Origin: Thermoplasmata archaeon
Lineage (GTDB): Archaea; Thermoplasmatota; Thermoplasmata; Lutacidiplasmatales; UBA184
DNA length: 38,811 nt
Direction of reading: 5' to 3'
NCBI GenBank assembly: GCA_022750125.1
Contig: JAKIWH010000008.1
Span: 1 to 38,811 of the forward strand
Positions within the stretch are counted from its first letter, which is position 1. Every line of letters begins with the position of its first letter. The notes beneath the pieces were generated by a model, which saw only the letters and a list, made by a program, of their open reading frames with translations, had not been told where the DNA came from and made no database searches. Positions 7,661-14,340 of this stretch are shown piece after piece. Made by a program: the position numbers and the translations under genes.

Positions 7661-8875
7661 GTGGCGGGCGGCTACCGGGCGCTCCTGCGCGACCGGCGCT
7701 TCGCGCTCCTCCTCCTCTCGGCCGCCACGGGCGAGGCGGGGTACGCCCTCTACTCGCTCTCGATCGTCTGGCTCGCGTACCGGGAGTTTGGGAGCCTCAG
7801 CGTCGTGGGGCTCGTCCTAGGGGTCGAGTTCGGCGTCTACGCCCTCGTCTTCCTCGCGGGCCCGATCGTCGACCGCGCCCGCGACCTCCGTTCCGTCTGG
7901 CTTGTCGGCTACCCGCTCCAGGCAGCGGGTGCGTTCGCGATCGCGTTCCTCGCCACGAGCCGTTCCCTCTCCCTCCTCACGCTCCTGCCCCTCGTCGCCG
8001 GTCTCTCCTTCGTCTGGGATTTCACCTGGACCGCGACGAACGCGGCCCCTCCTCGGCTGGTTCCGCCCGGGCAACTTTTCCAGGCGAACGGCCTCCTCGC
8101 CGCCGCGACCGGGGGCAACCAGGTCGCCGGCTACACCGCGGGCGCGCTGCTCCTCGTGTTCGTCGGCCCTGCCGGTGGGCTCCTCGCGTACGGCGTCTTG
8201 AACCTCGCGGCGGCCGTTGTCGCGGCGGGAGTGGCGTTGCCCGCGGGGCCGCGGCTCCAGCCGCCGTTCCTCGCCGGGCTCGCGGACGGGTTCCGGTACC
8301 TGTTCGGTCGCTCCTCCGGGGCGTTACGTCCGTTCGCCCTGTGGGGCGCGCTGCAGGGGTTCATCTCGCCGGCGCCCCTTCTCCTCCTACCTCTCCTCAC
8401 CTCGGCTCGGTTCGCCAACCCCAGCCTCGCCTACGGGCTCCTCTTTGCGAGCTTCGGGGTGGGTGGGATCCTCGGGGCGCTCGCCGTCGGAGCCGCCAAC
8501 CTCCGCTCCCGGGTGGGCCAGCTCCTCGTCGGCGCTCTCCTCGCGGAGGGGGCGCTGTTCGCGCTCCTTCTCCTCCTCCCGAGCGCGCTCCCGTCGGCGG
8601 TACCGCTCTGGGCGGCGATCGGGATCGTCGACGGGACGTACTGGCTCGTCTTCCTCGCCTACCTGCAGGCCGCGAGCCCGCCCGAGCTGCTCGCGCGCAC
8701 GATGGCGGACGGCTACCTCGTGCGTGGCTCGGCCCGTACCGCAGGCGCGCTGGTGCTCGGCGTGGTCGGGGCGGCCGCCGGCGTCGCGGGGCTCGGCGAC
8801 CTCATCGCCGCCTACTTCCTCCTCCTCGCCGGCGGCACCCTCGCGGTGCCCGTGCTCCGGCGCCTCAGGTACTAG
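7661..8875 (+). CDS. MFS transporter, EntS/MFS_3-like exporter
   Basis: The 404-aa protein is hydrophobic throughout, with about 12 predicted membrane helices. The N-terminus 'GYRALLRDRRFALLLLSAA' and the loop 'AGPIVDRARDLRSVWLVGY' after helix 2 fit the enterobactin-exporter-like MFS_3 group. Central loop residues 'ATNAAPPRLVPPGQLFQANG' are typical of that group ('xxxxxPxLVxxxxLxxANA'). It probably exports a small molecule across the cytoplasmic membrane; the substrate is unknown. The GTG start at 7661 lies 9 bp downstream of the GckA-like stop. Its 3' end overlaps the convergent 207-aa gene by 11 bp. Confidence 0.87.
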   Translation: MAGGYRALLRDRRFALLLLSAATGEAGYALYSLSIVWLAYREFGSLSVVGLVLGVEFGVYALVFLAGPIVDRARDLRSVWLVGYPLQAAGAFAIAFLATSRSLSLLTLLPLVAGLSFVWDFTWTATNAAPPRLVPPGQLFQANGLLAAATGGNQVAGYTAGALLLVFVGPAGGLLAYGVLNLAAAVVAAGVALPAGPRLQPPFLAGLADGFRYLFGRSSGALRPFALWGALQGFISPAPLLLLPLLTSARFANPSLAYGLLFASFGVGGILGALAVGAANLRSRVGQLLVGALLAEGALFALLLLLPSALPSAVPLWAAIGIVDGTYWLVFLAYLQAASPPELLARTMADGYLVRGSARTAGALVLGVVGAAAGVAGLGDLIAAYFLLLAGGTLAVPVLRRLRY

Positions 8876-9488
8876 GGTTCGCGGAAGGCGTCGCTTCGGT
8901 GCGGGAGAAGTGGCGCTTGAGCGCCATGTACTCGTCGTAGGAGATCTGCCGACGTGCCCGGACCGCTCCCGCCTGCTTGAGCGAGGTGATCTGGAACGTT
9001 TCAAGAAGCACGCTCACCGCGCGGGCGGTGGTCGGCGTCCGATCCCCCTCGAGCGGCGCGGCGGCGATCGGACGCTCGGGGATGGGACGGCCGACCGAGG
9101 GCACGTCCGGGTGGTCGAAAGCGCCCGGAGAAGCCGAAGCTGCGCCGCCGTCGAGATAGGCGCGGAGCGTTCCGTACTCCCGCTCCGTGATCTCCCCGTC
9201 CTCCCGCAAGAGCTCGACAAGCTCTCCCTGGCGCGGACGGTACGTGTCGAGCAGCTCCTCGAGCGGGCGTTCCCGCGCGGGAGCTCCGGCGAGCCCGAGC
9301 GATCGAAGCGCGCTGTCGAGCGACGTTCGGAGCGAGGCGAGTTCCGAGGAGAGTCGTTCCGGCGTGAGGAGCCCGTCCGCGCCCGGTTCGAGCTCCCGAC
9401 TCAACCGCACCCGCTCGGTGCCGCTCGCCCCCGTTGCGGGAAGTTCCCGCTCCACGGTGAGGCGCACCGGCGCCGGACGCTCCGCCAT
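8865..9488 (-). CDS. Hypothetical protein with two SHOCT-like motifs
   Basis: This 207-aa protein has no recognised enzyme domain. Two regions share the pattern of short C-terminal (SHOCT-like) domains: residues about 86-112 'QGELVELLREDGEITEREYG' then 'TLRAYL', and about 170-194 'KQAGAVRARRQISYDEYMAL' then 'KRHF'. In both, a helix is followed by (E/Q)I(T/S)xxEYxxL. Between them is a proline-rich linker (120-150). SHOCT motifs are usually oligomerisation or regulatory modules. It is divergent from the HxlR regulator, and the shared intergenic region carries the repeat operator, so it may be a regulated target. ATG at 9488 is the first in-frame start; it leaves a leader of about 50 nt. Confidence 0.65.
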   Translation of the reverse strand: MAERPAPVRLTVERELPATGASGTERVRLSRELEPGADGLLTPERLSSELASLRTSLDSALRSLGLAGAPARERPLEELLDTYRPRQGELVELLREDGEITEREYGTLRAYLDGGAASASPGAFDHPDVPSVGRPIPERPIAAAPLEGDRTPTTARAVSVLLETFQITSLKQAGAVRARRQISYDEYMALKRHFSRTEATPSANPST

Positions 9489-9555
9489 CGACGGCTCGAC
9501 CCTCGCCGGGAAGATGGCCGTTGCGCTCCCTTGGAACGACGCTCATTGGGTAGCG

Positions 9556-9590
9556 GGTTACTTTGTGTAATTCAGTAACCTTGAGTAACC
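9556..9590. promoter_or_regulatory. Candidate operator: inverted repeat plus third half-site
   Basis: GGTTACT (9556-9562), 11-bp spacer, AGTAACC (9574-9580) form a perfect 7-bp inverted repeat. A second AGTAACC (9584-9590) follows exactly 10 bp later, on the same helix face, and abuts the TATA-like 'ttaaat' (9591-9596) of the HxlR gene. The AT-rich spacer ('ttgtgtaattc') could also be the TATA region of the divergent 207-aa gene. The arrangement suggests autoregulation by the HxlR protein and co-control of both genes (inference). Confidence 0.7.
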
Positions 9591-9596
9591 TTAAAT
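9591..9596 (+). promoter_or_regulatory. TATA-like box of the HxlR gene
   Basis: 'ttaaat' is centred about 26 bp before position 9620, so transcription should begin close to the GTG at 9617 or the ATG at 9629. It directly adjoins the third AGTAACC half-site. Confidence 0.6.
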
Positions 9597-9628
9597 CCAC
9601 GGACTCCATCCTGCCCGTGCGGATCACC

Positions 9629-10207
9629 ATGCCGACCGTACCGAGCCACCCCGCGGGACCTGGCGATCGCTTCGTCGATTCCACGGGCCGCCGCGTCCCG
9701 TGCGCCGAGGAGAGCGGCGCGATGTGCCCCGTGGTGGCGGCCATCAACGTGATCGGCACCGAGTGGCGGCTCGCCATCATCCATCGGCTTCTCGAGGGCC
9801 CGCAACGGTTCAGCGAGCTCCTGCGCTCGAACCCGCACTTGAACGCGAAGACCCTCTCGGCGACCCTCAAGTTCCTGCAGGGCTCGGGCGTCGTCCAGCG
9901 TAACGTCGTCAGCACGCAACCGTTCGTGGTCGTCTACTCGCTCACCGAGATGGGACTCGGCCTCGCTCCGGCGGCGCGGGAGCTCCGCGATTGGGGCCTT
10001 CGGTGGCTCCGTCCGCGCGCCCCCGTGGATTCGGGACGGATGCCGCTCGCGAGCCACGACATCGAACCTGCGATCCCCGCGCATCTCCCGACCTCGGCGC
10101 CCCCGAGCCACGTCCAGGTCCCGGCGGAGGCTTCCCCGGGAGCGCGGCGGCGCGAAGCGCCTGTGCGTCGAACCGTTTCACGATCCCTCCCGCCCCGCTT
10201 CAAGTAG
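9629..10207 (+). CDS. HxlR-family winged-helix transcriptional regulator
   Basis: The central part shows the HxlR fold: 'MCPVVAAINVIGTEWRLAII' (conserved Cys-Pro and GxxW helix), 'HRLLEGPQRFSELLR', the recognition helix region 'HLNAKTLSATLKFLQGSGVV' and the wing 'VVYSLTEMGLGLAP'. HxlR proteins are dimeric DNA-binding regulators, many sensing redox or electrophilic stress through the N-terminal cysteine. Two cysteines ('VPCAEESGAMCP') lie at that position. The 192-aa product has an unusual tail of about 70 residues rich in Pro, Ala and Arg; the usual family length is about 110. ATG at 9629 is chosen from the TATA position; GTG at 9617 (leaderless) is possible, and the track start at 9563 lies upstream of the promoter and is excluded. 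Confidence 0.88.
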   Translation: MPTVPSHPAGPGDRFVDSTGRRVPCAEESGAMCPVVAAINVIGTEWRLAIIHRLLEGPQRFSELLRSNPHLNAKTLSATLKFLQGSGVVQRNVVSTQPFVVVYSLTEMGLGLAPAARELRDWGLRWLRPRAPVDSGRMPLASHDIEPAIPAHLPTSAPPSHVQVPAEASPGARRREAPVRRTVSRSLPPRFK

Positions 10208-10236
10208 CGCGGCACCCGTCTCAGCTTCACCACCCC

Positions 10237-10302
10237 GAAGGTCCCCGCCCAAATCGCTCGAGGGAGACGGCACCGCGTCTCCCGCGTGCGGCGGGGACCT
10301 TC
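10237..10302. repeat. Nested inverted repeat (13-bp outer, 8-bp inner stem)
   Basis: GAAGGTCCCCGCC (10237-10249) pairs perfectly with GGCGGGGACCTTC (10290-10302). Inside, GGGAGACG (10262-10269) pairs with CGTCTCCC (10276-10283) around a 6-nt loop. As RNA this is a stable two-step hairpin about 30 nt after the HxlR stop. It may be a terminator-like or stabilising structure, or part of a small RNA. There is no T-run after it. Confidence 0.65.
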
Positions 10303-10745
10303 ACCCTGGGACCCGGAGTTCGTGGCCCCCCTTCCTTTCCTGAGCTTCTTCTCCGTTCACCTTTCGGGGGCGGGCTTCGATTCGACACGTTGCCCGCTTC
10401 TCTCCGGGCGCAAACACACGGTCGATCGTTCACGTCCCCGCACGCTCTCCCCACAGCTTGCCACGAGAGCTGCCCGATGACGAACGACCCAGACCGACGG
10501 AGTCGCGCCCCGATACCCGTTCCCCCTCGCGCGGGAACCGGCTTCCGGCACGCCTCGAACGCCTTCCCTGGCCCGGCTCGGCGGAGCGTGGGACCGCTCC
10601 CCGAACTCCGGTGCGTGTAGCGTAGCGGCTCGACCGCCCCGCCTCACGTACCGGTCCGGTGCCGAGGAAGCTTTTCCCGGCGTAACCGCCGGTTCTCCCT
10701 GCAGAGCGTGTCCGGGCCGAACGAGCCCCGGACGGGTCCGCTCGC

Positions 10746-10780
10746 GGGGAGGGGCCCCCACCCCTCGTGGGCTCCTCCCC
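10746..10780. repeat. 12-bp hairpin upstream of the 112-aa gene
   Basis: GGGGAGGGGCCC (10746-10757) pairs with GGGCTCCTCCCC (10769-10780) with one G-U wobble and an 11-nt loop. It lies 33 bp before the ATG at 10814 and could be a leader structure or an upstream terminator. Confidence 0.5.
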
Positions 10781-10813
10781 GGGACCCGCGGGGAGCGAGC
10801 CGGAAGGTCGTCG

Positions 10814-11152
10814 ATGAGCTTCACCTGCGGGCGAATCCGCACCGCCACCGAACCTGTTCCGCGCGTTCCCGAACACCCCGTTGCCCCGGAGCTTGCGGCC
10901 CGAGTGCGCCGGCTCGGCCGCGTCCGCGTGCCGATCGCGCTCGGTCTCGCTCCGTGGGCCACGCTGTACGAGCTACCCGACCGCCGGGTGCTCTGGTGCC
11001 TCCGCCTGTGGGAGGGGAGCGGTACCGTGCGCCGCTGCCTCTCGAGCGCCACGCTGCTCGCCTACGCTCGGACGAGCGGACTCCGGGAGCTCGAGCACGA
11101 GATCACGCGGCTCCTCGAGCGCCGCGGCGCGGTGGCCCATGTCGAGGCCTGA
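10814..11152 (+). CDS. Small uncharacterised partner of the HerA-like ATPase (112 aa)
   Basis: The 112-aa product has no domain I recognise. It has a Pro/Val-rich N-terminus, an alternating hydrophobic core ('VRVPIALGLAPWATLYELP', then 'RVLWCLRLWEG') suggesting beta strands, and a C-terminal amphipathic helix ('ELEHEITRLLERRGAVAHV'). A purine-rich 'ggaaggt' about 8 nt before the ATG is a plausible ribosome binding site. The gene overlaps the ATPase-nuclease gene by 14 bp, strong evidence of co-expression. By analogy with other HerA-type systems the protein could be a DNA-binding or regulatory partner, but nothing in the sequence proves this. Confidence 0.68.
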   Translation: MSFTCGRIRTATEPVPRVPEHPVAPELAARVRRLGRVRVPIALGLAPWATLYELPDRRVLWCLRLWEGSGTVRRCLSSATLLAYARTSGLRELEHEITRLLERRGAVAHVEA

Positions 11153-13712
11153 GCAAGGCCACGCGGCGCTCGCGGTCGACGCGGGCGCGTACCCCGAGCG
11201 CGTCGGCACGGCCCTCGCGCTCGCCGCGACCGAGGTGGCGCGGCGCGTGCCCCCCGTGCCGCTCCTCGTCGAGGAGCGGGAGGGTCCGCCCGGCTGGGAG
11301 CTCCGGGTCGTGGGGGCCTCGGGGCTCGTCCTCCTGGTGGGGAACGCGCTCGACGAGGCCGGGGTTTCCCACCACCCCGTGCCGGCCGGCCCCGCGCATC
11401 TCCCGCCCGAGAGCTTCGTCTGCACCGAGTACGGGGTTCTCGAGCCCCGTCTCGAGGATCCCGCCGTGCCGGGGGCGAGCGACGAGGCGAGCCAGCGAAC
11501 GACGAGCGCGCCCCGGCCCGAGGCAGGTCTCGCTCCGTCCCCCGTGCCGCTCGCGGGGTACCGGCCGGGGGTCGAAGGGCTCTGGTTCGCCCTCCAGGAG
11601 CACCTGCGCTCGGACGGGAACGGGGGGCTCGAACTTTGGGTCCGCATCCTCGCCGCGTCGGAGGAGGGACCCGCTGGTCCCATCGAGCGGGCCGCGCCCG
11701 AGCTCACCGCGCGGGGAAGCCTCCAGGGCCTCGCCGCGGCCGGGCTCCGGACAGTTCGCCCAGGCTGGGCGGTGCGCCGGGAGTGGTCGACCGCCGCCGT
11801 GAACCGATTTCGCTCGGCGGTCCCGTTCGAGGTCGACCCCGAGCTTGCCGGCCGGCTCCTCGCCGCGGGGGTTCCCGGACCCCCGGACGCGGGCGAGGCC
11901 GCGCGCCACACCATCTGTTTCGGAGCGTCCGGGTCGGGAAAGAGCGCGTACCTTGCGGAGCTCGCCCGCTCCCGGCTTCGCGCCGGGAAGCCGATGGTCC
12001 TGCTCGACGTCCACGGCACGCTCGGACCGGAGCTGCTCGCCGGTCTCGAGCCCGCGGAGCGCCGGCGCGTGAGCGCGATCGACCCGACCGCCGCGGGACC
12101 GATCGCGGGGCTCGAGCTGCTCCGCCCGGCCGAGGGGGACCGGGGGGAGACGGAACGGGCCCAGCTCCTCTCGGCGTTCCGACGGATCGGCGCGCACGAC
12201 GGCGCGACGTACTGGGGGTTCCGGATCGACCGCGTTCTCGAGAGCTTTCTCGCGCTCACCCAGGAGTCGGGCGGCGACCTGCGGGAGCTCGCGGGACTCC
12301 TCACCGACCCCGCGCGACGGGAGCTCGCCCGGCGGCTCACCCGCACCCCCGCCCTCGCCGCGTTCCTCGACGAGCTACCGGCGCTCCTCCGGCGCAATCC
12401 GGAGTTCCTGTGGCCGGCGACCGCGCGGCTCGGACGGCTCCTCCTTTCTCCGAGGCTCCTAGCGTGCGTCGCCCCGCGCGGCCACGGCCTCGATGTGCCG
12501 GCGCTCCTCGCGGCGGGACGGAGCCTCGTGCTCCGGCTCCCGATCGGCGAGCTCGGCCCGGAGGCGGCCGAGCTCGTCGGAACGCTCCTCCTCACCCGCA
12601 TCTACCTCGACCTCACCCGGCCCGGCCGCGACCGGAGCGCGGGCGATCCGCCCGTCCTTCTGCTGCTCGACGAGGCGCAGCGGCTCTCGCCCCACCTGCT
12701 CGCCGAGATGCTCGCGGAGGGTCGGAAGTTCGGCCTCAGCGTAGTGGCGGCGACGCAGTACCCGGAGCGCCTCGACCCCGAGGCCCGGGCCGCGGCGGCC
12801 GGCGCCGCCTCCCGTCACCTCCTGTTCCGCGCGCCCCGGGCGATCGCGCGGGAGACCGGTCGGTGGGCAGGGCTCGAGCCTTCCGTGGCGGAGACGTTGC
12901 TGCCCTCGCTCCCGCCCGGGAGCTGCGTCGAGGCGGTCGTCGGGCCGCGGGCGCCCCGCAGACTCCGTTCTGTTCCGATCCCGCAACCGATCGAGCCGGG
13001 AGCGTGGGAGGAGGTGCTGCGCCGCTCGGCGGTAGAGGCGGGGATCTCGGTCGATGCGGAGGTGGAGGCACCGGACGAAGATGCCCTCCGACTCACCCTC
13101 CTCACGCTTCCCGGCCCGAGCGAGCCTGGGACGGAGAATCCCTTCGCGAGCGGGGAGACCGCGCTCCTCGAGGAGCTCCGCCGCCGGGGCCTCGCGAGCA
13201 CCGGCACGGCGGGTGCCCGACTCACCCCGAGGGGCGAGCTTGCCGCCGAGGTGCTCGCACGAACGGGGGCGGTCCGGGAGAGCGAAACGCACCGACGACT
13301 CCTCCTCAGGGCCGCGCGGATCTTCGCGCGCCGCGGCTTCCTCCTCGAGCTCCCGCGGCAGGGGAGTTTCGACCGGCAGGTGCCGGACGGACGGTTCCGC
13401 CAGTTGGGGGAGCTCCCACCGTCAACGCCGGTGGAGCTCGCCGTCGCACTCGACCGGGCCCGGGGGAGCTGGGCCTGGAGGAGCTTCGCGGGCCGGGACG
13501 TCCACCTCGAGGCGGAGGTGTCGGGAGCGCTACGACCGGAGCGGATACGACACGGGCTTCGCAAGGCGCGCGCGAACGGCGCCTTCGCCCTCTTCCTCGT
13601 GCCGGACGCCGCGCGGGCGCGCCGTGTGCGCACCGTACTGCGCGCCGCGGGCGTCGGCCGAGAGGAGGCAGCGGTCTGGACGCTCGTCGAACGCCCCGCG
13701 GAGGACGGTTAG
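11139..13712 (+). CDS. HerA/TraD-like ATPase fused to winged helix and predicted PD-(D/E)XK nuclease
   Basis: The 857-aa protein has an N-terminal region (1-230) of unknown fold, then an additional-strand RecA-like ATPase of the HerA/VirB4/TraD class: Walker A 'GASGSGKS' (262-269), 'MVLLDVHGT' (286-294), Walker B 'VLLLLDEAQRL' (506-516) and a 'LSVVAATQYP' sensor strand (533-542). Residues about 670-712 look like a winged helix ('ALLEELRRRGLAST', 'RLTPRGELAAEVLA'). The last 140 residues fit an alpha-beta-beta-beta-alpha-beta restriction-endonuclease-like core: helix 717-733, strands with 'VPDGRF' (748-753) and 'VHLEAEVSG' (788-796), then helix 'ERIRHGLRKARANG' and strand 'FALFLVP'. The acidic triad would be D750, E791 and E793 (an ExE variant). 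Predicted role is DNA pumping coupled to cleavage. The start ATG at 11139 avoids the track's shadow extension. Confidence 0.75.
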   Translation: MSRPEQGHAALAVDAGAYPERVGTALALAATEVARRVPPVPLLVEEREGPPGWELRVVGASGLVLLVGNALDEAGVSHHPVPAGPAHLPPESFVCTEYGVLEPRLEDPAVPGASDEASQRTTSAPRPEAGLAPSPVPLAGYRPGVEGLWFALQEHLRSDGNGGLELWVRILAASEEGPAGPIERAAPELTARGSLQGLAAAGLRTVRPGWAVRREWSTAAVNRFRSAVPFEVDPELAGRLLAAGVPGPPDAGEAARHTICFGASGSGKSAYLAELARSRLRAGKPMVLLDVHGTLGPELLAGLEPAERRRVSAIDPTAAGPIAGLELLRPAEGDRGETERAQLLSAFRRIGAHDGATYWGFRIDRVLESFLALTQESGGDLRELAGLLTDPARRELARRLTRTPALAAFLDELPALLRRNPEFLWPATARLGRLLLSPRLLACVAPRGHGLDVPALLAAGRSLVLRLPIGELGPEAAELVGTLLLTRIYLDLTRPGRDRSAGDPPVLLLLDEAQRLSPHLLAEMLAEGRKFGLSVVAATQYPERLDPEARAAAAGAASRHLLFRAPRAIARETGRWAGLEPSVAETLLPSLPPGSCVEAVVGPRAPRRLRSVPIPQPIEPGAWEEVLRRSAVEAGISVDAEVEAPDEDALRLTLLTLPGPSEPGTENPFASGETALLEELRRRGLASTGTAGARLTPRGELAAEVLARTGAVRESETHRRLLLRAARIFARRGFLLELPRQGSFDRQVPDGRFRQLGELPPSTPVELAVALDRARGSWAWRSFAGRDVHLEAEVSGALRPERIRHGLRKARANGAFALFLVPDAARARRVRTVLRAAGVGREEAAVWTLVERPAEDG

Positions 13713-13734
13713 AAGCACGAGGGCTTTGGGGGTC

Positions 13735-14280
13735 GTGCGCGCGTTCGCCTCCCTCCCGATCCCTTCGGGGGAGCTCCACGGGTTGCCAGCGCCGATCGAG
13801 TCGCATCTCACGCTGCGGTTCTGGGCAGAGCTCGACGTAGGACGGCTCCCCTCGGTGTTCGCGGCCCTCGACGCCGTAGCCCTGCGCACCGCGCCCTTTC
13901 GTCTCGAGCTCCGGGGGATCGGCGCCTTCCCTTCGGTCGAACGGCCCCGCGTGGTGTGGGTGGGTCTCGGACGTGGAGCGGTGGAGGTCGGCGAGCTCCA
14001 CCGGGCGCTGACCGAGGCGTTCACGGCCCGCGGGGAGGTTGCGGACCCCCGAGGTTTTTCCCCTCACGTGACGCTCTTCCGAGTCCGGTCCGAGGGCGGA
14101 GTCCGGCGCGCGCGCGCCGCCCTCGAACTTGGGGAGGAGCGATCGTTCGGCGAGGTCGCGATGGACCGGGTCGAGCTCTATTCGAGCCGGCTCGAGCCGG
14201 ACGGCGCCGTGCACGAGCGGTTGCACAGCGCCCCGCTCTCGGCGGGCGGAAAGCACCTCCCGGCCGAACCTCATGCTTAA
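13735..14280 (+). CDS. LigT/ThpR-like 2H phosphoesterase (RNA 2',3'-cyclic phosphodiesterase)
   Basis: The 181-aa protein has both catalytic HxTx motifs of the 2H family: 'SHLTLRFWAEL' near residue 25 and 'FSPHVTLFRVR' near residue 116. LigT/ThpR proteins open 2',3'-cyclic phosphates at RNA ends and can join tRNA halves in reverse. The start is set at GTG 13735 because family members begin with an '(M)RxFxxLxxP' strand, matched by 'VRAFASLPIP'. Between this strand and the first HxT there are only about 17 residues, whereas typical LigT proteins have about 30 or more, so the first helix is shortened. The gene starts 22 bp after the ATPase-nuclease stop and is likely in the same operon. Cytoplasmic. 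Confidence 0.82.
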   Translation: MRAFASLPIPSGELHGLPAPIESHLTLRFWAELDVGRLPSVFAALDAVALRTAPFRLELRGIGAFPSVERPRVVWVGLGRGAVEVGELHRALTEAFTARGEVADPRGFSPHVTLFRVRSEGGVRRARAALELGEERSFGEVAMDRVELYSSRLEPDGAVHERLHSAPLSAGGKHLPAEPHA

Positions 14281-14340
14281 TGAGAGGGGACTCCGCTCTC
14301 GGGCTGCGCCCGGCCCTGGCCGGCGCGGGGTGGTGGCGTC

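Larger units (their letters stand above)
10208..10813. other. Gene-free region with strong inverted repeats
   Basis: No ORF here shows recognisable protein sequence and those in the track look like random GC-rich ORFs. The stretch contains a 13-bp perfect inverted repeat with a nested hairpin (10237-10302), a 7-bp repeat GTCCGGG/CCCGGAC (10710-10733), and a 12-bp stem (10746-10780). I looked for tRNA, RNase P and SRP motifs and found none. It could hold an undescribed structured RNA or be the long leader of the gene at 10814. Confidence 0.55.

Noticed and set aside
10208-10813. Possible RNase P or SRP RNA in the gene-free region
   Set aside because: The conserved RNase P core (GAGGAAAGTCC-like) and SRP helix 8 motif are absent on both strands; the SRP RNA is at 19720-20036.
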